NCBI GenBank assembly: GCA_958299035.1
Contig: CATQJL010000001.1
Location: 84,259,071 to 84,323,070 of the forward strand
DNA: 64,000 nucleotides
Source of the DNA: Cylicocyclus nassatus
Taxonomy: Eukaryota > Nematoda > Chromadorea > Rhabditida > Strongylidae
Reading direction: 5' to 3'
The position numbers and the translations under genes were made by a program. A model generated the notes under the pieces. It was not told the DNA's origin. It did not search any database and saw nothing but the letters and a program-made list of their open reading frames with translations. Positions 41,428-52,100 of the stretch are shown here, one piece after another; within the stretch, counting starts at the first letter, position 1, and the number at the start of each line of letters is the position of its first letter.

Positions 41428-41816
41428 GGATAAATAAACAATATAAATAAACATAAATGCCGTTTCTTTAGTGAATTTATGAGTGTAACTTGTTGTTTGA
41501 GGTATTAGCCTGCTTTTCATAACGATTTTTTATCATATTCTCAGAGTACAATACCAATCTCAGCCCAGGTGAAGGAGGTCATCGGGAGTTTGGCCTCAAA
41601 GTGAAGGGGGCAAGATCCATCACTCCCCCTATCGCAACTATGGTGCCGAGCCATTAATTCATGCAAATACGGTCACGGGCATAGTTTGGAGCCCATATCT
41701 TAGCCGTGAGTGCACCATCTGAGCTGCCGCTTAAGCAGAGCCTTATTTAGGGCCTTAAGATTACTTTCCACCTGAGAGCCGCATAGGTCCAGATTTGCCT
41801 GGATGCTGCTTTTAAG

Positions 41817-43077
41817 CTCCTTTTTGCTCTCTTTTTTTGTTAAGCGTGAAAAGTCCCGTTTTCAGCAGCAGATAACGTTTTCATTTTCAGTCACGAAGAA
41901 GCATTGCGCTCTTTGCATGAATGTTTTGTTGTCCAAACGGCTGCGGAACGGTTTATATCCCAGACTCAATGAAAAAGAATCAAGAATCTTATTTTTAGAG
42001 CAGTTCGAGAGACTGGAAGCTATTTACCATAGCAAGTCATGTTAAAGAGAGGTCAAGGAAAGAGAGATTTGAAATGGCTTGTGAAGCGGTCGCAGAACAC
42101 GGTAGTCAGGAGAACGTTCTATGCTGAGACTTGCATCAGTTCCGTCGAAACAGTATATTTCGACTAAACTTTACACCTTATCGGGGTAGTCCGGTTATGG
42201 CCACCGCCTATCCTTGCGGCCTTGTTTTGAAGTTGTCTATCTAAAGAAAGAAACGTTCTTTCAAATCATTAATATATTTCGATTTTGAAGTTTTTTCACC
42301 AAGTTAGGGTAGATGACAAATGTCGGTAGCAATCGAAAAAGACCTGAATTGCCTTTGATACAGCTGTTCTGTGACCTTCTACAGCTGAAATTAGAATTAA
42401 TCATTTCCACCATGCCAAAAAAGTAAATAAATTTGTAATAAAACGTGCTTCCGAAAAAAGCTATCATTATATGTTTGCAAATGTAAGATGCTTGTTATGA
42501 ATATGGTGAGCTTTTTCATATTAGTCTTTTTAGATTTATTTACTTTGTGAAAACTAAACAAAAAAGCGATAAAAGTTTTCTCGGTAACCTGATATGGGAA
42601 GCTAACACGATTCTACCTTCCACGAGATAACCCTCGGTTGTGAAAAGTCATGTGGCCATATTCAAGTCCATATTCACAACGCACAAGACATGTATAATCT
42701 CCAAGAAATATATGTTGAGGTATAAACCAACACTAAAGAGACATTAATGCGTTTCACGAAAGTAACTCAAAAGCAGAATTCACCTTAGAGTAATGCAGTG
42801 CACTGGCTCAAAGTACAGTTTCAAGAATAAACTAATCATAGCATGGAGCATGGTTGAACTAAGCGAAATTTGATGAGCTGCGCATTTGCATGCAAGATTA
42901 TTTTACTTTGAGGTACGTTCGTGAATACGATTTATCGCTTTTTGGGATTACCTTAAAGTATTAAGTTTTGAATTTGAAAATGAACATACCTTGTGCGTTG
43001 TGAATTACGGGTATGCACTCTCAAGCTACAACCGTAGCTGTAGCTACAGCTGTATGTTATTAAACATACCATTTGAT
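41817..43077. other. No supportable gene
   Basis: One stretch after a TTTCAG at ~41889 reads HCALCMNVLLSKRLRNGLYP and ends at 42045 (+). It could be a stray terminal exon but has no partner exons that I can identify. Nothing else is recognisable. Confidence 0.3.
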
Positions 43078-43236
43078 TCAACTGGCTTGGCTTCGTGAAG
43101 GCGGGGCTCCGTGACCTAATTAAGGCTAGCTAGTGTTCAGGAAGCACCCGCGCGAGAGAGATGCAGGTGCGTTCGCGGGCGCAAGCGGCCTTAATTGCGT
43201 CACAAAGCCCCGCTTTCCCGAAGAAAAGCCAGCTGA
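43078..43236. mobile_element. Short foldback MITE upstream of the first CAP-like gene
   Basis: The left arm (TCAACTGGCTTGGCTTCGTG...) at 43078-43127 pairs with the right arm 43188-43236 (...GAAGAAAAGCCAGCTGAA). The arms are ~50 bp with a few mismatches, including GGCGGGGCT / AGCCCCGC. The centre is GC-rich (CGCGCGAGAGAGATGC). Confidence 0.8.
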
Positions 43237-43587
43237 AGCGAAGGTTAGACACTGATCGATGTTGAAGGATCAATGTTTTTAGAGCATTTTATATAAAACT
43301 TATTGGTATTGATTTCTTTCAAACTAGAATTTCTCCTTTTGAGAGGAAAAACTCAACTTTTGACAAAACTGACGCTTGCAAACATTTCTATTTTGATGAC
43401 CTCCCATTGTTCACTCCCCTGAGCCAACAAGTTTATTACCATGAAGCGACGTGGTGCCATCCTTCGAAAAAAACAATCTGTTATTTTGGGCAGTCATTAA
43501 TGCCGCTGCTTTGTTTGAAATTTGGTAAAGCTGATGTCCTTTTACTTTATCTTTTCTGAGTTGATTGATATTGACTAGAGCTGGGCA

Positions 43588-43597
43588 GCATAAAAGG
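43588..43597 (+). promoter_or_regulatory. TATA-like box of CAP-like gene 1
   Basis: GCATAAAAGG lies ~30-38 bp before the predicted ATG at 43627; a second CATAAAAG is at ~43611. The spacing suits a core promoter with a very short 5' UTR or trans-spliced outron. Confidence 0.4.
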
Positions 43598-43626
43598 CAT
43601 GTTCTGCTTCATAAAAGTGTAAGCGA

Positions 43627-44695
43627 ATGACTCTCTGGCCCATAATCTTTGTAAGTCAACTTCCTACCTCATCGTCTTGATCGTACCTTTCAATTGCAGC
43701 TTCTATTACGTTCATTGCTCTCTAGAGCGCAAGAGATAGATAAATGTAACCTACCGGATCTGTGGGAGTTTGCGCTATTCGAAACAGCTGTGCGTAAAGT
43801 CTTCTCACCAGCAAATCCTAATAGGCCCTTAATCATGGTCAGCTGTTCTTAAATCTTTGAATTTTAGTCAATCCCGTAACTAGAATAATAACCCTTTCTT
43901 TCAGAGTTACAATTGGACGTTAGAGCAGGAAGCTTACCATTTTGGAGATATAAATGGTATTCCTCGCCCTGGATTAATTGAACTTTGGCATCACTACAAG
44001 TAACACCTAACTGACTACTTTCAAAGTGTAAACATTGTCCTTTCAGCCTAGATCAGGACCCTTACGAAGTTGCCGAGGAAGCCTTTGCAGAGTGGCAGGA
44101 AAACGATATACAGACAGTGGGTTTCTTGATGTATGCTTGAACTTGAGATGAGTTCATTCCAAAGAATGGGCTAATGAAGAAATCATTTTGATTACGAAAT
44201 GAGTTTTAATTTGACTTCTAGAGGCGAAACTTTTGTCACACAGAAGAAAGGAAAGGTATTGAAATTGTTTGCAGGTGTATCCCTCTCCTCATTTGAGAGA
44301 TGCACCTTTGAACTTCTTCACTACACTGCAGTGGTGTAGTTCAAATAAACCATTTGTTGCTTGGAGCAGCAACGTATATAGCTTGTAATTTTGAATGCTT
44401 GAAAAATCAAGGAATTTTTCTTTGGAAAACAGGTATTGCAACTGGATGCTCTGCTATAAAATTTGGGAGCTGTGCCGAAGTTGGCTGTAGTTAAACAAAT
44501 GCAAAGCACTGCAGTGCAGTGACTGAAGAAATATGTGTTTTATAAACTAATGACTATTGTATAATATCTGTTCAGCTTACACTACCCCCCGTGGAAATCG
44601 GATGCTGCAAGAAAGAACGGAATATTGTTGGTTGGAAGACAGGATTTCTAACTTGCTTTATCAGCTCCCGAGATTCTGCAGCGATAAAGCATTGA
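43627..44695 (+). CDS. Divergent CAP-like secreted protein, 181 aa, six exons
   Basis: The exons are 43627-43650, 43700-43837, 43905-43999, 44047-44116, 44275-44373 and 44576-44695. All phases agree and the chain ends in TGA. The N-terminus MTLWPIIFLLLRSLLSRAQ is a signal peptide. The mature part aligns with CAP proteins by position: SYNWTLEQEAY for the YDC-x-LE block, then VAEEAFAEWQEN for the A-x-x-W-x-E helix. WCSSN...FVAWSSN and VEIGCC...FLTCF follow, for the W-x-x-x-x-x-x-x-GC core. Introns before SYN and after WSSN fall at the same places and phase as in the canonical CAP gene at 3.6-5.7 kb. The cavity residues are not evident: HN is replaced by ETAVRK and no GEN motif remains. A paralogue lies at 53.7 kb. 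Function unknown; secretion is inferred from the leader. Confidence 0.72.
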
Positions 44696-44708
44696 CTCAA
44701 TTTCTGCA

Positions 44709-44714
44709 ATTAAA
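44709..44714 (+). terminator. Variant poly(A) signal of CAP-like gene 1
   Basis: ATTAAA begins 14 nt after the TGA stop, a common variant of AATAAA. Confidence 0.45.
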
Positions 44715-44924
44715 GTAAAGCACTCGTTTTCTCTAAATGCAAGTTCCCACTGTACTGTCAAACTCCTGAATTTATTTGATTTTTCTGAAGATTGTTATAA
44801 AAGGATTGGGATTTGGAAAGGAAGCGCTGAATATAAGGATATGTTGAGGGTACGAGATTCTTTCTACCTCGTATTTGGTGACTGAGACAAAAAAAGTTTC
44901 TTGCAATTTTATTAGATAGCTAGA

Positions 44925-45220
44925 TGGCTTACCCGGCTCCGCCCGGCCCTGTCATTATTTTATTCGTAATCAGCATGCTCGATTACCCCCCTGTACCAAC
45001 TTCCAGCCCCGTAGCTCAAATTTTGCAAAAAATCGATGAAATCGATATCGATCGATGAAGAAAAGTAGCCTATGATACCCGCCGGGGCCCGAAGTGTATG
45101 TGCGCCAAGTTTGGTCCGGATCGGTTCAGAAAAGGAATTTTTATTTGGAACATACGTATACAGACAGACATACAGACAGACAGACAGACAAACAGACATT
45201 CAGCTTTATATATGAGATAA
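44925..45220 (+). mobile_element. RTE-like non-LTR retrotransposon 3' tail, copy 2
   Basis: It contains ATCGATATCGATCGATGAAG, CCAAGTTTGGTCCGGATCGG, GGAACATACG and a (CAGA)n run (about 45155-45192), and ends CAGCTTTATATATGAGATAA. It is the better-preserved relative of 15735-16060 in the same orientation. No coding region is attached. Confidence 0.65.
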
Positions 45221-46045
45221 ATAAAGCATAGTAAGTAGTTTTTACACTTCTGAGGAACTACAATAACTCGTTTATTTCATGGGGAAGTCTGAAGCTTGTC
45301 TGTCAAATTTGGCGGTTTTTATCAATGCGCCCTTCACCCCATTCATCGGAAAGGGACTTGTCTCTGTCCCTTTCAATGCTGATGCGAGACTGCGCAGCGC
45401 CTTCCTAGAACACATGAAGTAGGTTCGGACAAAAACAGCGAAGAGAGAATGGACGAGCGCACGAAGGCCCATCTTCCCGGATACATAGAGCACAACAGCC
45501 TTCAAACCTCAACCCCGCTGTAAATTCACAGCTTTTCTCATCACAAGGAGAAGCGAGGTAGAAGAAAGAACGAAGAAGCAACGATATGGAAAAACTCATC
45601 AGAAAACAAGAAAAAAGTCCCAATTTATGCATCTTCAGAATTGCTCATTTCCTAACTCATGGCAAATGGCTATGAAAACTACGCAGCGGCTTTCTGGAAA
45701 AAATGGAATAGGTCTGAGTAAAGATAAAGCGAAGAGAAAATGGACGAGCACAAGAGCACAAGTTTTGTTGCGTACGCAGAGCAGAAAAGTGCTCATTCTT
45801 CATCTCCGCTTCGAGTTCGAAGTTCTGCTGATTAAAGAGGGAAGCGGAGTAGGGGAATAAGGCCAAAATGAGAGAAATCTGGCAGAAAAACCATTAAAAA
45901 CTGTCAAAATTCTTCAAGTCCAGCCGTTCAAAACGAGTGCGGGGCGCCTGCAGCACATGCAGCACAGTTCCGGACAGTTCCAGCACAGTGCGGGAACTGT
46001 GCGGGAACAGTTCCGGAACATGGGCAGTACGAACCAGAGGCATAC

Positions 46046-46385
46046 CGAGGGGGGGGGAGCCCCCCCCCCCGAGAATGAGTCGCGAAATCTTTGGGAGTTG
46101 CTTAAATGGGTTGTAAAAATGTGCAAGCGACTTTTTTACTTGTAAATAATTACGATAATTTTTAAAAAATTTTAAAAATTCAAAGTAGCCTTGTAAAAGA
46201 TAATTTTTCGGGGGCTTCCGCCACGGTCCCTTTATTTAGAATTCTGGGGTTAGGAGGCCGCAAAAACCTTGGAAAGCATCCAAAAAATTTTCTGAGTGCA
46301 TGGCGTTAGCCACGCACCTTTATCGGAAAAAAATTCTCGTCCCCCCCCCCCTCCCCGAGCCGAAATCCTGGGTACGCCACCGGTA
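46046..46385 (+). repeat. C-tract dispersed repeat, copy B
   Basis: It starts with a G9/C12 hairpin-like pair (GGGGGGGGGAGCCCCCCCCC, ~46050-46070). The family body follows (CGAGAATGAGTCGCGAAATC, CTTGTAAATAATTACGATAA, CTTGTAAAAGATAATTTTTC), then a C11 tract and CGAAATCCTGGGTACGCCAC at the end. It has the same block order as copies A and C. The preceding 45221-46045 holds only short palindromes such as GTTCCGGA-rich runs. Confidence 0.75.
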
Positions 46386-46685
46386 TGAACCCAGCCTTAT
46401 GGCGCCTCGGTGTCCCTTTTTTGAAATTCCGCAGGCACGACGAGGCGGTGATGAATGTCATGCACATCAAAAGGGGAACTGGATCCCGCGCGTTTTCAGG
46501 ATAAAGTGGATCCACCGCCAAATTTCGTAACCAAACTGATGGCACATACATGCAAGTTAAATCAAATGTCGAATATAGCCCTCCGCGTTCTGCGCTGCAA
46601 TCGGTGGCCTTATAGCTCTGGCGGTATACGCTTAAAATATGCGTCTCTAATTGTGAGATCTAAACATCTCTGAACATGGCTGTTA

Positions 46686-47385
46686 ATCTTGCTGGCAACA
46701 TGTTATTGCACGTCGCCAACATGTTAGCCATGTGCAGCACGTCAGAGACGCCATCGAAGTTGCAAGCATTGTAGTTCTGCAGATATACTCGTGCCGTCCC
46801 TGCTATCCATTTCTTGGTCGGTACCGTGCGGATTTGTCACGATACACAAGAACATTGTCAGGTACTCTTTCAAGCTTTTCGCTGGCACTCCTAACACTCT
46901 GAACTCGACAAAGCTCCAGATTTCTATCATTCCCTGGTCTTTTTTTTACCTCTTGAATGAGTTTGTTTCGCATTGTCTCATCAATCACTTTTTCTGGAGT
47001 TTGACCTTGTCTATGCTTCCTTCTCATTTCCAGCATTTTTGCAATTCAACTTTGTTCTCCTCTCTGACCTGCAAACGCATGTGCAACATGTTGTGAACAT
47101 AGAGCAAAGTGTCAATAATGACGTATCAATCTTAATCTCGCTCGCAACATGTTGTTGCACGTCGCCAACATATTAGCCATGTGCCGCGCGTCAGAGACGC
47201 TATCGAAGTTGCAACAATAGCAACTTTGCAGAAACTCGTGCCTTCCATGCTATCCATTTATTGGTATCGCGCGGGATCGTCGCGACACACAGGAGCACAT
47301 CAGGTATTGTTTCACGTCTTTCGCTTCAATTCTATCACCTGAACTTGGCAGAACTCCAGATTTTTGTACCTACTCAATAGTCTAA
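46686..47385. repeat. Two ~250-bp direct repeats
   Basis: 46686-46940 and 47136-47385 share GCAACATGTT, GCACGTCGCCAACAT, CGTCAGAGACG, ATCGAAGTTGCAA and TGCTATCCATTT in the same order and spacing, at ~75-80% identity by eye. The 77-codon minus-strand frame at 46803-47036 (KVIDETMRNKLIQEVKKRP) lies partly in the first unit and is unassigned. 47386-47900 holds nothing recognisable. Confidence 0.65.
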
Positions 47386-47900
47386 TTTCCGCAATGTGGT
47401 GCGGTATTGGGTTTTTAGTCGCCAAATTCTTAGGTATGTTTGAGCTGGGCAATTTTAGAAAAATAAACCCACACTTTGTACTGGTGGAGTTGAAATGCTG
47501 ATAATTCTATTACTCTGAAATAGCAATGGTCCTATTCTTGTACTCGTTCATGTCACACTCCACATTCCAGATTGCCATGGTATTTAGAGCATTCCTATTT
47601 TCAAGCTAATTTGTAAACATATTCCGAGTCAGGTGCGACAACATTGCTGATTGCCTGCGACCGCTCCTTACCAAGACCGAGCCATTTTTGTGACTACTGT
47701 AGCCTAAACAAAAATGCAAACGTGGTCGTTTTCATCGTGTGAATTATCGAGTCAAGACTGATGGGAACCCTCTCTATTTTTGACGTCAAAAGCTGTAATT
47801 GACTTATGCCGTTACTTTTCATATCTCCTCACAGGGATTCTATGTGCATGCTGCGGTCTGAGATGTTGAAATTCGATTGAAATTTTGATTCGATTCTGAA

Positions 47901-49307
47901 ATGGATTCATCATCTGATTTTCATCAAGCTGATTCAAGTTTTTCTAAAAGTGAAGAATCCGGTTGTTATGCAGTTTTTTGCTAATTCAGGTGTTTCACCT
48001 CACAATACCGTCGAATTACCTATCTTTCTATTATTCGAGTCCGAAATTCGAAGTGTGTTTTTCGCTTAAGTCTTGTCCATAGTGGTTATTTGTCACGTGT
48101 CATACAAAATATAAAACCAAGAATAGTTTTTCAAGGTTTTTCTCTCCTCAGTGTGTCGCAAATAGTTGTTTCAGTATCAAGCACCTTAGATGACAGCATA
48201 TCAAGAGAGAGCGACACTGACGAGTTCTTGTCCATGTACGTCTTTCGCAATCGCGTTTCGCCATTTGACACCCTCAGTGACGTAAAACTTCGCAAAACCT
48301 TTCGTTTCACCCGGGCAGTCTTCAGTGAAATATGCGAGAATCTAAAAATGATTTGGAACACGAAACGAGGAGGGCAGCGCCAATAACAGTCGCGCAGCAG
48401 GAGTTGCTTGTGTGCACACCTTCTCGGTAGAATATGTAGTCAAGCAAACTCGGTCAGGCTTGCTGGTTCCAACCAGAGTACGATAGAGTGCTGAAAATTT
48501 ACTAAATGCTGTCGTGAAGCGAGCACCCACGTACATATAGGGGCCTACTGCTGAAGAGCAGAGTGCATTTAGCGCAAGGATTCACAGAAACTACTAAACC
48601 AAATATTACCTGAGTAAGAGATGTCACACACGTAAGGATCACCGCCCCAAGCAAATTATAAGGGACTACTTGAACAGAAAGCACACTCACTGAAGTTGGC
48701 GCAAAATGCCACGATCAAATGTTTCTAAGTTATGGATTAGCGCCAGCTGGCCAGGGTCAGCTCGCTACAGTAGAGTATTTATCTCGTTGTTATCATACAG
48801 GAACTTCAATCGAGAAAAAAAAGGGCGGTCCAGTCGGCGATCAAGCCGATAAGGCAGTACCATCATTGATAAATAGAGTCAATCTAGCAAAAACAAGAGA
48901 AGGCAGTATTTTTCTTACTCGAATATATTACCACAATGCTTTAGAACAGAAATACAATCAAGCCATCTGCGGCGCCAGGGCAAAAATTGAACAAGTTTTT
49001 GGGATTCAAAAAGGCAAGTGGCTCATATAACATGGCAAAACATGGCATGAGCATTTTACATTTTACAGATATCGGTACTATCGTTGCGTTTTTCAGGTAC
49101 GATTCAGAGACATCGACAAAAATTGTAGCTTGAGCGATCCTTGGCAATGTCGTGAATATGCGAAACGAGCCGACAGTTTTCGAAGATTTATCTGAAGCAG
49201 ATGATCACGACGTGCATGAGGATATCGAAGAAGACCCCTCTGCCTCCGAACGTGCACTCGTTGAGCGAATAGAAAATTTTTTACTTTTGATTGATTCTTT
49301 TAGCTGA
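47901..49307 (+). pseudogene. PIF/Harbinger (HARBI1-like) transposase, broken and partly inverted
   Basis: The + strand opens at 47901 (MDSSSDFHQADSSFSKSE). It continues near 48180-48387 with KLRKTFRFTRAVFSEICEN and a frameshifted ITVAQQELLVCT, like the N-terminal helices of HARBI1-type nucleases. The C-terminal part at 48850-49030 reads YNQAICGARAKIEQVFGIQ, matching the YN-x-A-x-x-x-x-R-x-x-IE-x-x-FG signature. A final piece, IVA-stop-AILGNVVNMRNEP, with an acidic end stops at 49307; a TGA stands where family members have Cys. The middle (~48430-48715) makes sense only on the minus strand (RGCSLHDS, KFSALYRTL), so the catalytic core appears inverted. No active protein is expected. Confidence 0.7.
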
Positions 49308-49555
49308 TTTTTTGTCGTTTTGATTTCTTCAGTATTTCTACCGGATTACACGTTTACGAGTCTTTACATTCTCATTGTAACCGTCATTCCTTCTTGGAAA
49401 AACAATGCGATGCAATTTTTTTATCCGTCTCTCTAATCTGTATTTGTGTTTTGCAATCCCATTAACTCTTGTATGCATTGAAATCAACTGTAAAGGAGTC
49501 TGACGGAACAGCTGAGGTAAGTATATCTCTCAGTTAATTGTCTTTGTGGCTAGTC

Positions 49556-49714
49556 ATGTCCGTATATAAGATGAAAGCAATGAAACCAACAAGCAAAATT
49601 GTGATCATTTGTCTGATTTTACACATTCCATCCTGCTCAACTCCATGGCGGAAATGCTCATATTTTGTTGAAAACAATTCTATCGAAATGCAGCAGTATG
49701 TTGATCTGACTTAA
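49556..49714 (+). CDS. Small putative secreted peptide, 52 aa
   Basis: From the ATG at 49556 (or in-frame ATGs at 49571 and 49580) the frame gives a basic start, then the hydrophobic core KIVIICLILHI, a likely cleavage region PSCST, and a mature tail of ~27 residues with Cys in RKCSYF. It ends at TAA (49712-49714). A plausible acceptor, TGTGGCTAG, precedes the ATG by 2 nt, and a GTAAGT donor 38 bp earlier could mark a tiny 5' UTR intron. No family is recognised. The frame may continue into further exons. A chance signal-like ORF cannot be excluded. Confidence 0.3.
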   Translation: MSVYKMKAMKPTSKIVIICLILHIPSCSTPWRKCSYFVENNSIEMQQYVDLT

Positions 49715-51058
49715 ACCTTTTTCTGGTGATTTGTGGAATTTTGAAACTATTCGGTATTTCTGGAGCACTGGAGCACCTCGCTTTTCATATACATGTCAAT
49801 CATGCGCAATAATTACCAGCGAGTACTCACGGTTGGTGGCTCCATCTATTCTTTTGCATACTACTTTCTCATACTATTTACGTAGTTTCATCACGTTCAG
49901 CGTCGCTTTTGCATCTTCCCGTCCTTCTAGGATTTAAATACGCGTGTTGAATATCTGACGTTTAATCTTTTTACAATCGTTTATAGGTGTTTCTACCCGA
50001 AAATGTTTCCATCTGTGAAAGTACTGTAAAATAGCGTCGCAAACACCACTTTAACTGTATTGAACATGCTATCAAAGGAGGACGTGCAAGTGAGTCTAAT
50101 CCAATTGCATTGATTAGAAGGGATAGTTGGCTCAGGCTCCCATTCATCCGATTTTTAGAAGAAGTTTCAATCATATGTTTCAGGTAACGTAATTGTTTGG
50201 TTGTCTCTGATCCTTGGTTAGCCGCTCAAGATTTTGATGTACATGCAAGACCGTTATGACATGCATCAGACAAGAGCAGGATCCAACTTATCTCCTATCT
50301 TGAATTTCGTTCCCATACGCATAGAATTTTGTTTTGCTCTTAATATCTCATAGAGTGTATTTCTTTCCAACCACATCAGTGTTCCTCTTGTTATTCCTCA
50401 ATGTTCTTTCTACGTTCCCCCATTTCCCGCAGTTATGCCCCCCCCCCCCGTTTCCCGCAGTTATGCCATATATGGTTCATTTTTAAAATCGTGACGACAA
50501 GTTTGACTGCGGTCTTTACCACACAGGAGCTCAAAACACCCATATAAACAGGCATCACCTCAGCGCTCAGCTCAGGCACTTCCAGTGCCTGAATACTCTC
50601 ATATGTAAGCAGGAGCACCAGTTGAGCAGAGATAAAAACCGAGAAGTGCGGGTGCGTGCGTGTCGCGCGCGGTCGCGCCATCGTCACGATTTTTCAAATG
50701 CCCTTTACCTAATTTCTCAAGTGTGATGCTGAGCGTATTCCAGGCTAGACTCATCTCCTCGTGTTTGTTTGCGTGTATGTGTTTCTTCTTATTGCATTTG
50801 TTTAGTTTGATACAGAAAATGCCATTTGTGTAATCAAAGTTTGGCACATATAAACGGATCGAAGCATAGGTAACGTAACTTTGTAACAATATCGGACAAG
50901 ACGTTCTGTAGTATCTGCTAGACAGTAGAGTACATAGGAAAACAAAACATTTACAACTGACAAATATGTGGGATTAGTGGGTATGGACTTTTTTGGCTGA
51001 GACTTTCAATAGTGATCATGACATTTTGCATCATGAAAAGCAACTGTACAAATGCAAG
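49715..51058. other. No supportable gene; C-tract direct repeat at 50426-50466
   Basis: TTTCCCGCAGTTATGCC occurs twice around 50426-50466, separated by a C11 tract, which suggests slippage or insertion. The minus-strand frames at 50433-50889 are low-quality and unassigned. Confidence 0.4.
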
Positions 51059-51387
51059 TTACTCAGACAATCACAGGCTCTCAGCCGGCAGCCACAAAGC
51101 CACTGCGAAAACCCACCAAAAGCGCGGCAGCCTCATCGCCTCACTGTCGCTTCCCGCTAAGAACCGTGTCAGAACTGGCAGCGAGCGGGCTGCTATAAAG
51201 CCTTCACCGCGAAGCGAAAGCGGCGGTTTCGCTTCGCGGTGAAGGTTTTATAGCAGCCCGCTCGCTGCCAGGTCTGACACGGTTCTCAGCGGGAAGCGAC
51301 AGTGAGGCGATGAGGCCACCGCGCTTTTGGTGGGTTTTCGCAGTGGCTTTGTGGCTGCCGGCTGAGAGCCTGTGATTGTCTGAGTAA
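51059..51387. mobile_element. 329-bp palindromic MITE, near-perfect
   Basis: The whole element is one inverted repeat centred at ~51223. The ends are TTACTCAGACAATCACAGG and its complement, and the arms are ~160 bp at ~96% identity. Its centre is a hairpin of CGAAGCGAAA / TTTCGCTTCG. A deletion derivative lies at 2417-2595. No coding sequence. Confidence 0.9.
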
Positions 51388-51807
51388 TGATTGCCTTTCC
51401 CTTTCTCTTCAACGTCCTAAAGATTAAGGAACTTGCGGGATGAGGTAACATTTAGAAAAATCGTCCACTTTCCAATTCGTTGTGTCCTGCTATTGCCAAA
51501 AAACCCAGACTTATACAAAGAACGCTTTTCTTGCATAAATTACAGTTTGAATCGTAGACGTGTCAAAACTAATAAGCTGCAGTGCCCACTTTCTTAGCAC
51601 TGTTGTCAAATGCTTCACCGAAACGTTTGTGGTCGAGATGCATATATCTTCCATCAGATGCCTGTCACACACAATGCACCCCTTTTCTCTCTTCAATTCT
51701 GAACGATGCCTAGCCCTCTTTCCCAAAATTGCTTCGTTCAATTTTGAAAGTCGCCAGCATAGCATCCTTCTCAATACGCTTTATGGTCATAAAGTATCTC
51801 CAGGTAA

Positions 51808-52100
51808 GGAGGCATCGTTCAGACCGCGCCGTTACCCGTTCAAACCCGTACGATTCCACCTGAACCCCTCTGAATCCGTTCAAACCCGCTTGTACCAGAG
51901 TCTGCCAAATGAGGGAAGCAACGGAGATATGCCTGGAGATTGGCATATTTCAGCACGTGTAAAATGCCGTGCGTTATGCAGATAAGATTATGAAAATATA
52001 ACACATCTCCGTTGTTTTCTCATTTGGCAGGTTCCAGCGCGTTGCGGTTCAGGCGGTTCGGGTTCAAGAGGGTTTGGATGGGTTTCGGTGCGGTTTGAAT
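51808..52100. repeat. Imperfect inverted repeat with CCCGTTCAAACCC-type tandem units
   Basis: The left arm (~51808-51925) carries repeated CCCGTTCAAACCCG and GAACCCCTCTGAA units, followed by CTGCCAAATGAGGGAAGCAA. The right arm (~51994-52100) carries the complement: TTTCTCATTTGGCAGGTTCC, then GGTTCAAGAGGGTTTGG. It is a foldback structure whose arms contain a short minisatellite. Confidence 0.65.

Larger units (their letters stand above)
37949..41816. mobile_element. 3.9-kb interval bounded by ~270-bp inverted repeats
   Basis: 37949-~38225 (GCAGCGTCCAGGCAAATCTG...) is matched in reverse complement by ~41560-41816 with high identity over the outer ~150 bp and weaker similarity inward. A third, more diverged piece is at ~63720-63830. 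The interval holds a decayed transposase-like ORF (38386-39605, -) and a nested foldback element (39981-40678). It could be one long-TIR DNA transposon, or two independent insertions of the same repeat in opposite orientation. Confidence 0.5.
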
